Made by a program: the position numbers and the translations under genes
Shown: positions 15,572 to 23,009 of the stretch, in pieces
Layout of the letters: the number at the start of each line of letters is the position of its first letter
Numbering within the stretch: the stretch's first letter is position 1
NCBI GenBank assembly: GCA_005877705.1
Contig: VBNY01000197.1
Coordinates: forward strand, 1-23,009
Direction: 5' to 3'
DNA length: 23,009 bases
DNA from: Gammaproteobacteria bacterium
Lineage (GTDB): Bacteria > Pseudomonadota > Gammaproteobacteria > Steroidobacterales > Steroidobacteraceae
The notes under the pieces: generated by a model
Told to the model about the DNA's origin: nothing
The model's input: only the letters and a program-made list of their open reading frames with translations
Databases searched by the model: none

Positions 15572-16335
15572 CGCACGAAGTGCTGGGAATCGATGTAGGG
15601 GGATCGTCGGTCAAGGCCGCCCTCGTGGACGTGGACGGGGGGCAGCTCGTCGGCGAGTTGATATCCGCAACGACACCGCAGCCCGCGACGCCTGACGGCC
15701 TGATGCCCGTCATCGCGGGACTGGTCGCGCGGCTGCCGCAGGCGGCCGCGCGGGTCGGTGTTGCTTTTCCGACCGTCGTCAAGCGCGGCAGGGTGCATAC
15801 GGCCGCGAACATCGATCCGTCCTGGATCGGCACGGACGGGGCCGCTCTTATCGAGCGCACGCTCGGCCGGCCGGTCGAGTTCCTCAACGACGCGGACGCC
15901 GCCGGCGTCGCTGAAGTGCGCTGGGGCGCCGGTCGCGGCCAGCTCGGGACCGTCGTCATGCTCACCTTCGGAACCGGCATCGGCACGGCGCTGTTTACCG
16001 AGGGCAGGCTATTTCCGAACACCGAGCTGGGGCATATGGAGATACGCGGCATGGACTCGGAGAAGTGGGCCTCGGCGCAGGTCAAGGCCGCCCAGAACCT
16101 CGACTGGTCCGCCTGGATTGAGCGCGTGAACGTGTACCTCGAACGGCTGTACGCCATGTTGTGGCCTGACGTGTTCATTCTCGGGGGCGCCATTAGCCAG
16201 CGGTTCACCGATTTCGCCCCGCTGTTGCGCTCCGCGGCAAAGATCCGTCCGGCCCAGTTCGCCGGCCAGGCCGGCGTGATCGGTGCGGCGCTCGCGGCGG
16301 CCGAGCGGCCCCCCGCCATTCGCGCGGCTCGCTAG
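15568..16335 (+). CDS. ppgK: Polyphosphate glucokinase (ROK family)
   Basis: It should phosphorylate glucose to glucose 6-phosphate using inorganic polyphosphate (often ATP as well). The 255-residue protein shows the phosphate-binding motif LGIDVGGSSVKAALVDVDGG at the N-terminus, the catalytic aspartate in FLNDADAAGVAE, the second phosphate motif LTFGTGIGTALF and the family-typical FPNTELGHMEI. There is no zinc-binding cysteine cluster of ordinary ROK regulators and no DNA-binding domain. The ATG overlaps the potI stop (ATGA). That coupling to a polyamine importer is unexpected, because the substrates are unrelated. The family call is firm and the biological link is unexplained. Confidence 0.85.
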   Translation: MTHEVLGIDVGGSSVKAALVDVDGGQLVGELISATTPQPATPDGLMPVIAGLVARLPQAAARVGVAFPTVVKRGRVHTAANIDPSWIGTDGAALIERTLGRPVEFLNDADAAGVAEVRWGAGRGQLGTVVMLTFGTGIGTALFTEGRLFPNTELGHMEIRGMDSEKWASAQVKAAQNLDWSAWIERVNVYLERLYAMLWPDVFILGGAISQRFTDFAPLLRSAAKIRPAQFAGQAGVIGAALAAAERPPAIRAAR

Positions 16336-16348
16336 ACAGAGTGAGGCC

Positions 16349-17512
16349 ATGCAGACCTTCCTGCGGAGCAAACTCCCCGACGTCGGCACGACGATCTTCA
16401 CCGTTATGTCCCGGCGCGCCCGCGAGCTCAAGGCGCTCAATCTCGGGCAAGGCTTTCCTGACTACGACATCGACCCACGGCTCACGGAACTCGTCGCGGC
16501 CGCCATGACCCAGGGGCACAACCAGTATGCTCCGATGGAAGGGTTGGGCCCGCTGCGCGAGCGCATAGCCGCCAAGCTCGCGATGAGCTACGGCCTGACG
16601 GTCGACGCGGAATCTCAGATCACCGTCACGGTGGGAGCCACGGAGGCGATCTACTCCGCGGTTCAGGCGGTCGTCGGCGTGGGCGACGAGGCGATTGCGT
16701 TCGATCCTGCCTACGATTCCTACGAGCCGGCGGTACGGCTCGCTGGCGGCCGCTGCATCCGTGTGCCGCTCATGCCTCCGGGATTTCGGTATGACTGGGA
16801 CCGTGTGCGGGCGGCTATCAGCGAGCGCACGCGGCTCGTGCTGTTCAACAGCCCGCACAATCCTGCCTGCACGGCCGCCGCAGCCGAGGATTTGAACGTA
16901 CTGGCGGAAGCGATTCGCGACCGGGACATTCTCGTGCTGTCGGACGAAGTCTACGAGCACGTCGTGTATGACGGCCGCACGCATGCGTCCGTGCTGACGC
17001 ATCCCGAGTTAGCCGGGAAGAGCTTCGCCGTGTTCTCGTTCGGCAAGACGATGCACGCCACCGGGTTGCGTATCGGCTATTGCGTGGCACCGCCCGTGCT
17101 CACACGTGAGCTACGCAAGGTGCACCAGTTCAACACCTTCAGTATCGCGCACCCCTTGCAACACGCCATCGCGGCATACCTGGCGGAAAAGCCGGACTCG
17201 TGGCGCGGATTGTCGGCCTTTTTCCAGGCGAAGCGCGATCGGCTGCGCGCCGCGCTCGCCGGCAGCGGATTTCTGCTTCCGCCGGCGCAGGGTACCTATT
17301 TCCAGCTGCTCGACTTCAGTGAATTCTTCCCTCCGGACGACGTCGGCTTCGCCGAGCGGCTGCTCACGGAGGCAGGCGTCGCGACGATTCCCCTGTCGCC
17401 GTTCTACGCCACGCCGCCGTCGCTTCCCGTTGTGCGGCTGTGCATCGCCAAGCGTGACGCGACGCTCGATGAGGCTGCCGCCAGACTCAACGCCTTTGCC
17501 GCACGACTATGA
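16349..17512 (+). CDS. Class I/II aminotransferase, methionine aminotransferase (YbdL)-like
   Basis: This 387-residue PLP enzyme of fold type I has the length and motifs of YbdL, which transaminates methionine and its keto acid, and of kynurenine aminotransferases. Visible features: LNLGQGFPD (30-38), NQYAPMEGLGPLRE, the PLP-contact VLFNSPHNP, LSDEVYEHVVYDG, the Schiff-base lysine K233 in FSFGKTMHATGLRIGYCVAP, and the carboxylate-binding arginine in VVRLCIAK. NPHNPACTA replaces the commoner NPHNPTG/SG. The start is the ATG at 16349 after GTGAGG, 13 bases after ppgK. The upstream extension of the frame is a ppgK shadow. It overlaps the next PLP gene by 4 bases. Confidence 0.85.
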   Translation: MQTFLRSKLPDVGTTIFTVMSRRARELKALNLGQGFPDYDIDPRLTELVAAAMTQGHNQYAPMEGLGPLRERIAAKLAMSYGLTVDAESQITVTVGATEAIYSAVQAVVGVGDEAIAFDPAYDSYEPAVRLAGGRCIRVPLMPPGFRYDWDRVRAAISERTRLVLFNSPHNPACTAAAAEDLNVLAEAIRDRDILVLSDEVYEHVVYDGRTHASVLTHPELAGKSFAVFSFGKTMHATGLRIGYCVAPPVLTRELRKVHQFNTFSIAHPLQHAIAAYLAEKPDSWRGLSAFFQAKRDRLRAALAGSGFLLPPAQGTYFQLLDFSEFFPPDDVGFAERLLTEAGVATIPLSPFYATPPSLPVVRLCIAKRDATLDEAAARLNAFAARL

Positions 17513-18678
17513 AGAAACCCACACGCGTCAATCATCCACCTGCGGTCGAGTTGCCGCCGGACAATCACGCGCTGGTGGCGCCGATCTATCAGACCGTCAA
17601 GTTCCACTTCGACACTCTCGAGGACACGGAGCGTTACCTGCGCGGCGAGCGCCCCGGCTTCTTCTACACGCGCGCTTCCAACCCCACCACCCGTCAGCTG
17701 GAGCTGCTGCTGGCCGAGCTGCAGGGGCGGGAGGAATGTCTCGTCGCGGCCTCCGGCGTCGGGGCGATCTCGCAGACGCTGCTGGCGCTCACCAAGCAGG
17801 GCGATCACATCGTGTGCTTCGTCGAGACCTACAACCCCACGCGCTATGTCATCCGCCGTCTGCTCGGCAGGTTCGGGGTGACTCATACGATGCTGTCGAT
17901 CGAGGACATCGCGGGCGTCGAGCGTGCGCTCGCCGCGGTTCCAACGCGGCTCGTGTTCTTCGAGAGCCCCACGAATCCGGTGACCAAGATTGCCGACATC
18001 GGCGCGCTCACCCGGGTCGCGCGCGCGGCGGGCGCTCTCACCGTCATGGATAACACGTTCGCTGGATTCCATCAGCACGGCGAGTACGACATCGATGTGT
18101 TCGTGCATAGCCTGACCAAGTATGCCTCCGGCGCCGGTGATGTCATGGGCGGAGCCGTGATCGGCGGCGGCGACCTCATTCGCGGGCTGCGCACCGACTT
18201 CGGCACGTTGGGCGGCACACTGGATCCGCATGCCGCGTTCCTCATTCTGCGGGGTCTGAAAACCTACTTCGTTCGTTATCAGGCGCAGTGTGCGAGTGCG
18301 CAGCGGATCGCGGAACTGCTTGCGCCTCATCCGGCCGTCGCACGCGTGCACTATCCGGGTTTGGCCACGCACCCGCAGCATGCGCTCGCCCGGGCGCAGA
18401 TGCGGGAATTCGGCACCATTGTCAGCTTTGACCTGAAGGGCGGCTTGCAAGCGGGCGCGCACTTCGTGGAGGCGCTGCGATTGTTCGCCCTGGCCGCGAG
18501 CCTCGGATCGACGGAGTCGCTGGTGCTCGCCCCGCAGATGATGCGCGGGCGGGACCTGACACCGGACCAACAGAGGATTTCCGCGATCACCGACGGCACG
18601 GTGCGGTTGTCGATCGGGCTGGAAGACCCGGACGACCTCGTGGAGGATGTGAACCAGGCGCTCGCGGCCGCGCAATAG
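17509..18678 (+). CDS. Trans-sulfuration-family PLP enzyme (cystathionine gamma-synthase/lyase-like)
   Basis: This 389-residue enzyme is in the Cys/Met-metabolism PLP family (cystathionine gamma-synthase, gamma-lyase, methionine gamma-lyase). It shows YTRASNPTTRQLE (phosphate-binding tyrosine and arginine from the neighbouring subunit), AASGVGAISQTLLAL, the ring-contact aspartate in VMDNTFAG (D181), the lysine K204 in HSLTKYASGAGDVMGG, and the carboxylate arginine in GTVRLSIGLED. The usual GHSD after the lysine is GAGD here, a slight departure. The exact reaction cannot be read from motifs. Co-translation with a YbdL-like aminotransferase suggests sulfur amino acid metabolism. It ends the plus-strand run 18 bases before a convergent gene. 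Confidence 0.82.
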   Translation: MKKPTRVNHPPAVELPPDNHALVAPIYQTVKFHFDTLEDTERYLRGERPGFFYTRASNPTTRQLELLLAELQGREECLVAASGVGAISQTLLALTKQGDHIVCFVETYNPTRYVIRRLLGRFGVTHTMLSIEDIAGVERALAAVPTRLVFFESPTNPVTKIADIGALTRVARAAGALTVMDNTFAGFHQHGEYDIDVFVHSLTKYASGAGDVMGGAVIGGGDLIRGLRTDFGTLGGTLDPHAAFLILRGLKTYFVRYQAQCASAQRIAELLAPHPAVARVHYPGLATHPQHALARAQMREFGTIVSFDLKGGLQAGAHFVEALRLFALAASLGSTESLVLAPQMMRGRDLTPDQQRISAITDGTVRLSIGLEDPDDLVEDVNQALAAAQ

Positions 18679-18696
18679 CGCACGCTGCCGGCGGAC

Positions 18697-18900
18697 TCAC
18701 CAGCGGCGCAACAGCCATGCGAGCAGAGAGAGGGCCGCGCTCACGAGCAGCATGGTGGTGAGCGGGAAGAAAAACTTGAAACCCGGCCGGTCGATGACGA
18801 TATCGCCGGGCAGCCGAAACAGCGGCACGCGCCTCAGGACCGGCCAGGCCAGGCCGGCCAGGATCAAGAGGCTGCCGAGGATGACCAGCAAGCGGTTCAT
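18697..18900 (-). CDS. DUF2905 family small membrane protein
   Basis: This 67-residue protein has two hydrophobic helices (about 3-22 and 46-65) joined by a short loop holding LPGDIVIDRPG, the signature of DUF2905, and ends in arginines (LLRRW). Length fits the family. It is the last gene of the minus-strand icd-NUDIX-aceK group, 44 bases after aceK, and converges on the PLP gene. Its function is unknown. Confidence 0.85.
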   Translation of the reverse strand: MNRLLVILGSLLILAGLAWPVLRRVPLFRLPGDIVIDRPGFKFFFPLTTMLLVSAALSLLAWLLRRW

Positions 18901-18944
18901 GACGTCCGAATCTTACGCGCGGCGGGCGATCAGGGCGGCTTTCT

Positions 18945-20690
18945 TTACGCGCTGCTGGCCACCCGCACGCGGTGCGGATGGTACGGCAGCACCTCCAGAA
19001 CCTCTCCTTCGGATAACCGCTGCTGCACGCCGCGCCAGAAGGCCGCGGTCAGAACCTCGCCATGCACTCGCAGCAGCGCGGCACGTTGCGAATCACTGAA
19101 GGCCAGGAAGTGTATGAAGGTCTCCGGAAAGACATCGTTCTCCCCGACATAGAACCACGGCTCTCCGCGCATTTCATCTTCGGGGTTGGTGGGCTGCGGC
19201 AGGTCGCGGAAGTTGCAATCGGTGACCTGACACAGCTCGTCGTAGTCGTAGAAGATCACACGCCCATGGCGCGTGACCCCGAAATTCTTCAACAGCAGGT
19301 CGCCGGCAAAGATATTGGTGTAAGCCAGGTCACGGATGCATTGGCCGTAGTCAAGCACGACGCGTTCGGCCGCGGGTCCGTCAACCGTGCGCAGGTACAA
19401 GTTGAGGGGCGTCATGCGGCGCTCAACGTACATGTGGTCGAAGATGAGGTTGCCGCCGTCCTCATGCACACTGACTGTCGCTTCGCGTAGCAGCTCCTCC
19501 AGCAGCTCGGGCGCGAACCGTGCCGTCGGGAAGCGCAAACGTCTGAATTCCTGAGCGTCGACCAGGCGGCCGGCGCGGTCGTGTTTGAACACGAGCTGAT
19601 ACTTCGCCATCACCTCTTCGCGTAGAACGCTCTTCGGATAGGGAAAGCGGTCGCGGATGACCTTGAAGACCACGTCGAAGGAGGGCAAGGTGAAGCACAC
19701 CATTACCAGGCCCCGCTCACCGGGAGCGTGCGCGAATTGGTCGTGCGTATGCTCCAGGTGCCGCATCAGCTCGCGATAGCGCTCGGTCTTGCCCTGCTTT
19801 GCGCGGCCAAGCACGGTGAACAGCTCACTCACCGGCTTGCGTGGCAGTATCGACTTCAGAAACACCACGACCTCGGCCACGCGGTCAAGGTCCACGTGGA
19901 AGTACGAGCGCGTGAAGCTGAACACGATGCTCACGTCCCCCTCGGACAGCATGACCGCGTCGACGAGAATGCCACCATCAGTGTTCTTCAGCGCGATCAC
20001 GAGCGGAACGAGAAGCTCGCGTCCGACGATCCGACCGACGACGTAAGCCCGGGCCACCTGGTAGAACACCGGCCTGATGACCTCGACCCGTTCAACGATG
20101 CGTCTCTCCCCAAGGCTGTGGAGGTGAGTGCTGACTTCGGTCGTCACATGCGAGATGCTCTTGTCGAGGTCTTTCCAGGGCGAACGGAAGCGCACGTCGC
20201 CGAGCAGATCCTCAAACAGCAACGCCAGCGACCCGTGATTGAGGTAGGTGTTGGTACCGACTGCCGAGGTGATGTTCGCGAGCGGATCGAGATCCGTGGC
20301 AACGAACTCGATCTCCGGCGCCACGCCCACTGTGCCGAACAAGCGGCGCGTGACGGAGCTGAAGAAGGTCTTGGTGAACTCCGTGTCCGGCAGATCCAGT
20401 ATGTGCTGAGCAAACTCGTGGCGTATGCGCATCCAAAGAGCGCGGCCCAGGGTGTGCTCGCCTAGAAGCATCTGCACGTCCGCGACGGTCTGGTTGACAA
20501 AGCGGTCGTAGAGCTCGATACGCTCGACGGCGTCCCGCTGGCTTCCCTTCCAGTCGCGCTCGTCGAAGCGTACGGGGGCACGGCGAGTGATCGCGCGAAA
20601 CTCCGCGTTGTAGCGCACAAAGGCGTCCGCGATGCTGCTCGCGCAACTGCGCGCCGCCTCGGATGCGGGACCGGCTTCGGTGGCGGACAT
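18945..20690 (-). CDS. aceK: Isocitrate dehydrogenase kinase/phosphatase
   Basis: This bifunctional cytosolic enzyme phosphorylates isocitrate dehydrogenase to inactivate it and removes the phosphate again, setting the split between the TCA cycle and the glyoxylate shunt. The 581 residues match the usual length of about 578. The N-terminal regulatory domain (about 1-310) is followed by a kinase-like domain with the nucleotide loop HAPGERGLVMVCFTLP (321-336) and VFKVIRDRFPYPKSV. The catalytic block is LDYGQCIRDLAYTNIFAGD (446-464), with the metal-site GVTRHGRVIFYDYDE just after. It is separated from icd here only by a NUDIX gene, rather than following aceBA as in E. coli. Confidence 0.96.
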   Translation of the reverse strand: MSATEAGPASEAARSCASSIADAFVRYNAEFRAITRRAPVRFDERDWKGSQRDAVERIELYDRFVNQTVADVQMLLGEHTLGRALWMRIRHEFAQHILDLPDTEFTKTFFSSVTRRLFGTVGVAPEIEFVATDLDPLANITSAVGTNTYLNHGSLALLFEDLLGDVRFRSPWKDLDKSISHVTTEVSTHLHSLGERRIVERVEVIRPVFYQVARAYVVGRIVGRELLVPLVIALKNTDGGILVDAVMLSEGDVSIVFSFTRSYFHVDLDRVAEVVVFLKSILPRKPVSELFTVLGRAKQGKTERYRELMRHLEHTHDQFAHAPGERGLVMVCFTLPSFDVVFKVIRDRFPYPKSVLREEVMAKYQLVFKHDRAGRLVDAQEFRRLRFPTARFAPELLEELLREATVSVHEDGGNLIFDHMYVERRMTPLNLYLRTVDGPAAERVVLDYGQCIRDLAYTNIFAGDLLLKNFGVTRHGRVIFYDYDELCQVTDCNFRDLPQPTNPEDEMRGEPWFYVGENDVFPETFIHFLAFSDSQRAALLRVHGEVLTAAFWRGVQQRLSEGEVLEVLPYHPHRVRVASSA

Positions 20691-20718
20691 GTCGTCGCTC
20701 TTCTTGCGGCGCGCGCGG

Positions 20719-21330
20719 CTAGTCGAAGTCGGTCGGCAGATGCCTGTGGAGCTGATGCTCGTACAACCGCTCGATCTGCGGGCGGATCACGCGTCCGGTA
20801 GAAAGATCGGGCAGCGAGCCTACCGGGAAGAAGTCCACGCCGTCGGTTTCGTTGCTGAGCGCCGCAGCGCCGCCCGTGAGCTCACACAGAAAGAAGAGCT
20901 TATAAATATGGTGGATGCCCGGCGGGTGAGCGTGCCGGTTCTTGTCGAACAATGCCGCCAGCTTCACGGCCTTGGCGCGGTAACCTGATTCCTCGTAAAT
21001 CTCACGCACGACCGCATCGGACGGCGCATCGTTCACATCGACCCAGCCGCCCGGAAGCGTCCATTTGCCGTCCGCGCGTTCACGCACGAGAAGAACTCTA
21101 TCGCCGACGAATACACCCCCGCGCACGTCCACTTTGGGGGTCGCGTAGCCTTCCTCCTGCTCCCAGAACGACCTGGCCGTGCCCACCGGGATGTGTAGCT
21201 CAGTGGAAAGGATCGAGGCGACAAGCTCCTGCAGTTGCGCGTAGCGCTCGCGATCGAACGGATCCTTGGAGAACGCCAGGCCGGTCTGTGCGATTGCCTG
21301 CACCTTGCGCGCCCAGTCGAGGATCGTCAT
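20719..21330 (-). CDS. NUDIX hydrolase with N-terminal Nudix_N-type domain
   Basis: This is a 203-residue pyrophosphohydrolase, probably acting on a nucleoside diphosphate linked to another group such as ADP-ribose. The N-terminal helical domain (about 1-60, ILDWARKVQAIAQTGLAFSKDP) matches the extension found in ADP-ribose pyrophosphatase-like NUDIX proteins. The NUDIX box spans about 95-117 (GWVDVNDAPSDAVVREIYEE), with aspartate where the consensus has its first glutamate and the REIYEESG metal residues intact. I prefer the ATG at 21330. A longer start at 21408 adds residues without homology. It lies 100 bases after icd and 28 bases before aceK, so co-transcription is likely. Substrate unproven. 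Confidence 0.85.
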   Translation of the reverse strand: MTILDWARKVQAIAQTGLAFSKDPFDRERYAQLQELVASILSTELHIPVGTARSFWEQEEGYATPKVDVRGGVFVGDRVLLVRERADGKWTLPGGWVDVNDAPSDAVVREIYEESGYRAKAVKLAALFDKNRHAHPPGIHHIYKLFFLCELTGGAAALSNETDGVDFFPVGSLPDLSTGRVIRPQIERLYEHQLHRHLPTDFD

Positions 21331-21430
21331 TGCGCTCGCTTGTGTCTTCACGAACCGGCCGCACGGCGGCGGGACAGCGCGCTCCTGCCGGCCCGAGTAA
21401 CCGGCCATGTCGCCGCACCGTCCGCTTGCG

Positions 21431-22738
21431 TCACAGGTTACGGATCAAGGCGTCGCCGAACGCGCTGGTCGACACTTCTTGCGCGCCTTCCATGAGGCGG
21501 GCGAAGTCGTACGTCACGATCTTCTGTGCGATCGTCTTGTCCATGGCGCGCACGAGCGCATCAGCGGCCTCGACCCAACCCATGTAGCGCAACATCATTT
21601 GGCCGGACAGCAGCACCGAGCCGGGGTTGACCTTGTCGAGGTTCGCGTACTTCGGTGCGGTGCCATGCGTGGCTTCGAACACCGCATGACCGGTCACGTA
21701 GTTGATGTTACCGCCCGGTGCGATGCCGATGCCGCCCACTTGGGCGGCGAGCGCATCGGACAGGTAATCGCCGTTGAGATTGAGCGTCGCGATGACGTCG
21801 AACTCGTCCGGGCGAGTCTGCACCTGCTGCAGCGTGATGTCGGCGATGGCATCCTTCACGATCACCTTGCCTGCTTGCTTCGCGGCGTCCATCTCGGCGT
21901 TGGCTTGCTGTTCGCCGCGGGCCGCCTTGGTGCGCTCCCACTGCTCCCATGTGTAGAGCTGCGCGCTGAACTCGCGCTCCGCGAGCTGATAGCCCCAGTT
22001 CCGGAACGCTCCTTCGGTGAACTTCTGGATGTTGCCCTTGTGGACCAGCGTCACGCTCTTGCGCTTGTTGGCCACCGCGTACTGGAACGCGGAGCGGATG
22101 AGGCGCTCGGAGCCCTGTTTCGATACCGGCTTGATGCCGATGCCCGAGCTGTCGGGGAAGCGGATCTTCGCGTACGCCTTGGGGAAGGCTTGCTTGAACA
22201 ACTCGAGGAACTTGCGGTTGTCTTCCGACCCGACCTCGAACTCGATGCCCGCATAGATGTCTTCCGTGTTCTCGCGGAAGATCACCATGTCCACTTTCTC
22301 GGGATGCTTCACCGGGGAGGGGACACCCTTGAACCAGCGCACCGGCCGCAGGCACACGTACAGATCCAGCATTTGCCGCAGAGCCACGTTGAGCGAGCGG
22401 ATGCCCCCGCCGACCGGAGTCGTGAGCGGTCCCTTGATGGATACGAGGTACTCGCGGCAGGCCGCCACGGTCTCGTCCGGCAGCCACGTATTGAACAGCT
22501 TGTTGGACTTCTCGCCGGCGTAGACTTCCATCCAGTGGATCTTGCGCCTGCCGCCGTAGGTCTTTTGAACCGCGGCGTCCATGACGCGCACGCTGGCGCG
22601 CCAGATATCCGGACCGGTGCCGTCGCCCTCGATGAACGGAATGATGGGATTGTCCGGCACGATCAGCTTGCCGTCACGAATGATGATCTTCGCCCCCTGC
22701 GCGGGCGGGGTCACCTTCAGGGGTACAGCCGTGGACAT
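21431..22738 (-). CDS. icd: NADP-dependent isocitrate dehydrogenase
   Basis: It converts isocitrate to 2-oxoglutarate with NADP in the TCA cycle. The 435-residue protein is of the E. coli Icd type, not the long monomeric type. The phosphorylation site of AceK is visible as S115 in VGGGIRSLNVALRQ. Substrate residues follow in FRENTEDIYAGIEFE and the distant lysine in TLVHKGNIQKFTEGAF. GTAPKYANLDKVNPGS carries the lysine-tyrosine pair that gives NADP preference. The ribosome site AGGAG precedes the ATG by 9 bases. As first gene of the minus-strand group it sits upstream of the NUDIX gene and its own regulator aceK. Confidence 0.97.
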   Translation of the reverse strand: MSTAVPLKVTPPAQGAKIIIRDGKLIVPDNPIIPFIEGDGTGPDIWRASVRVMDAAVQKTYGGRRKIHWMEVYAGEKSNKLFNTWLPDETVAACREYLVSIKGPLTTPVGGGIRSLNVALRQMLDLYVCLRPVRWFKGVPSPVKHPEKVDMVIFRENTEDIYAGIEFEVGSEDNRKFLELFKQAFPKAYAKIRFPDSSGIGIKPVSKQGSERLIRSAFQYAVANKRKSVTLVHKGNIQKFTEGAFRNWGYQLAEREFSAQLYTWEQWERTKAARGEQQANAEMDAAKQAGKVIVKDAIADITLQQVQTRPDEFDVIATLNLNGDYLSDALAAQVGGIGIAPGGNINYVTGHAVFEATHGTAPKYANLDKVNPGSVLLSGQMMLRYMGWVEAADALVRAMDKTIAQKIVTYDFARLMEGAQEVSTSAFGDALIRNL

Positions 22739-22747
22739 TGCGCTTTT

Positions 22748-22752
22748 CTCCT
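22748..22752 (-). promoter_or_regulatory. Ribosome binding site of icd
   Basis: AGGAG on the minus strand, 9 bases before the icd ATG, is the strongest Shine-Dalgarno in this part of the window and supports the chosen start. Confidence 0.7.
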
Positions 22753-22762
22753 AAGGAGTTCA

Positions 22763-22787
22763 CCGGCGGCATGTCGTGCGCCGCCGG
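22763..22787 (-). promoter_or_regulatory. Hairpin in the icd leader
   Basis: Perfect 8-base inverted arms CCGGCGGC and GCCGCCGG flank a 9-base loop, 25 bases upstream of the icd start codon. If transcription begins at the -10 predicted at 22796-22801, this stem forms almost at the very 5' end of the mRNA, just ahead of the AGGAG. It has no T-run and so is not a terminator. It may affect message stability or translation. Confidence 0.45.
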
Positions 22788-22795
22788 GGCAGGCA

Positions 22796-22804
22796 ATGCT
22801 AGCA
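22796..22804 (-). promoter_or_regulatory. Putative extended -10 promoter of icd
   Basis: Read on the minus strand this is TGCTAGCAT, that is TG-n-TAGCAT, an extended -10 with four of six consensus bases. It would start the transcript near 22789, about 50 bases before the icd ATG. No good -35 is visible 16-18 bases upstream, which extended -10 promoters tolerate. Confidence 0.35.
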
Positions 22805-23009
22805 CAGGCCCAATCTTGCGCAGTGTATGAGAGACTGGTGCGCGCCATGATCATTATTCGGGCAGGCATCCGGGCGGCTCGAGCACCGTGAAAGAGCCTA
22901 TGTACAACGCCGCAGATGGCAGTGCCGCAGGACGAGCGACCAAGCCGTCCGTGTGGCGCCAGTGTTTGGCCGTGCGTCCGGTCACTACCGCCGACCGCTC
23001 TGGCGCCAA
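22805..23009. other. Region upstream of icd with no recognised gene
   Basis: No family resemblance is visible here. On the plus strand a frame opens at the GTG at 22889 (or the ATG at 22900, reading MYNAADGSAAGRATKPSV) and stays open to the window end. It could be the start of a divergent gene, but about 36-40 codons without a good ribosome site are not enough to call it. Confidence 0.3.

Noticed and set aside
18679..18696. Terminator between the PLP gene and the DUF2905 gene
   Set aside because: Only a weak GCTG/CAGC pairing is present around the gap and there is no T-run on either strand.
21407..22891. 494-codon plus-strand frame opposite icd
   Set aside because: It is the exact antisense of the highly conserved icd gene and shows no protein family features.
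1..23009. Mobile elements, CRISPR arrays or phage genes
   Set aside because: I saw no transposase, integrase, spaced repeats or phage structural genes. The only clear repeat is the 33-bp tandem at puuA.

Overview
The window is high-GC, densely packed bacterial DNA with short or overlapping gene junctions. It has no tRNA, rRNA, insertion sequence or CRISPR array that I can see. The pairing of NADP-isocitrate dehydrogenase with its kinase/phosphatase AceK, plus a Puu/Pot polyamine set, points to a proteobacterium, most likely a gammaproteobacterium. I cannot place it more finely.

Region 1 (1-6808, + strand) is a compact hyfB-C-E-F-G-I operon cut by the window start. It encodes two antiporter-like subunits, a NuoH-like subunit, a small membrane subunit, a NuoC/NuoD-like 'hydrogenase large subunit' and a NuoB-like small subunit. 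The large subunit lacks both Cys-x-x-Cys pairs that bind the Ni-Fe site. No HyfD or HyfH (ferredoxin subunit) gene lies in the cluster. This is therefore a complex I/hydrogenase-4-related membrane machine that is probably not a hydrogenase. It resembles the Ehr (energy-converting hydrogenase-related) complexes.

Region 2 (6833-9081) holds aspartate-semialdehyde dehydrogenase (asd, +) and gamma-glutamylputrescine oxidase (puuB, -). They converge and overlap by 199 bases, because asd has no stop at the family's usual end.

Region 3 (9082-18678, + strand) is a run of nine genes: puuD, puuA, potF, potG, potH, potI, ppgK, a YbdL-like aminotransferase and a trans-sulfuration-family PLP enzyme. The first six import polyamines, glutamylate them and hydrolyse the final gamma-glutamyl product. 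With the divergent puuB, this gives the glutamylated polyamine route minus its aldehyde dehydrogenase. Polyphosphate glucokinase is coupled to potI by a 4-base overlap. Candidate PuuR-like operators sit at both ends of the puuB/puuD divergent region. A 33-bp tandem duplication gives puuA two complete start sites, and the PotG ATPase has a precise 20-residue gap after its Q-loop.

Region 4 (18697-22738, - strand) reads icd, a NUDIX hydrolase, aceK and a DUF2905 membrane protein in order of transcription. AceK phosphorylates isocitrate dehydrogenase to divert carbon into the glyoxylate shunt, so enzyme and regulator are close neighbours. The last 271 bases hold the icd leader and no gene I can name.
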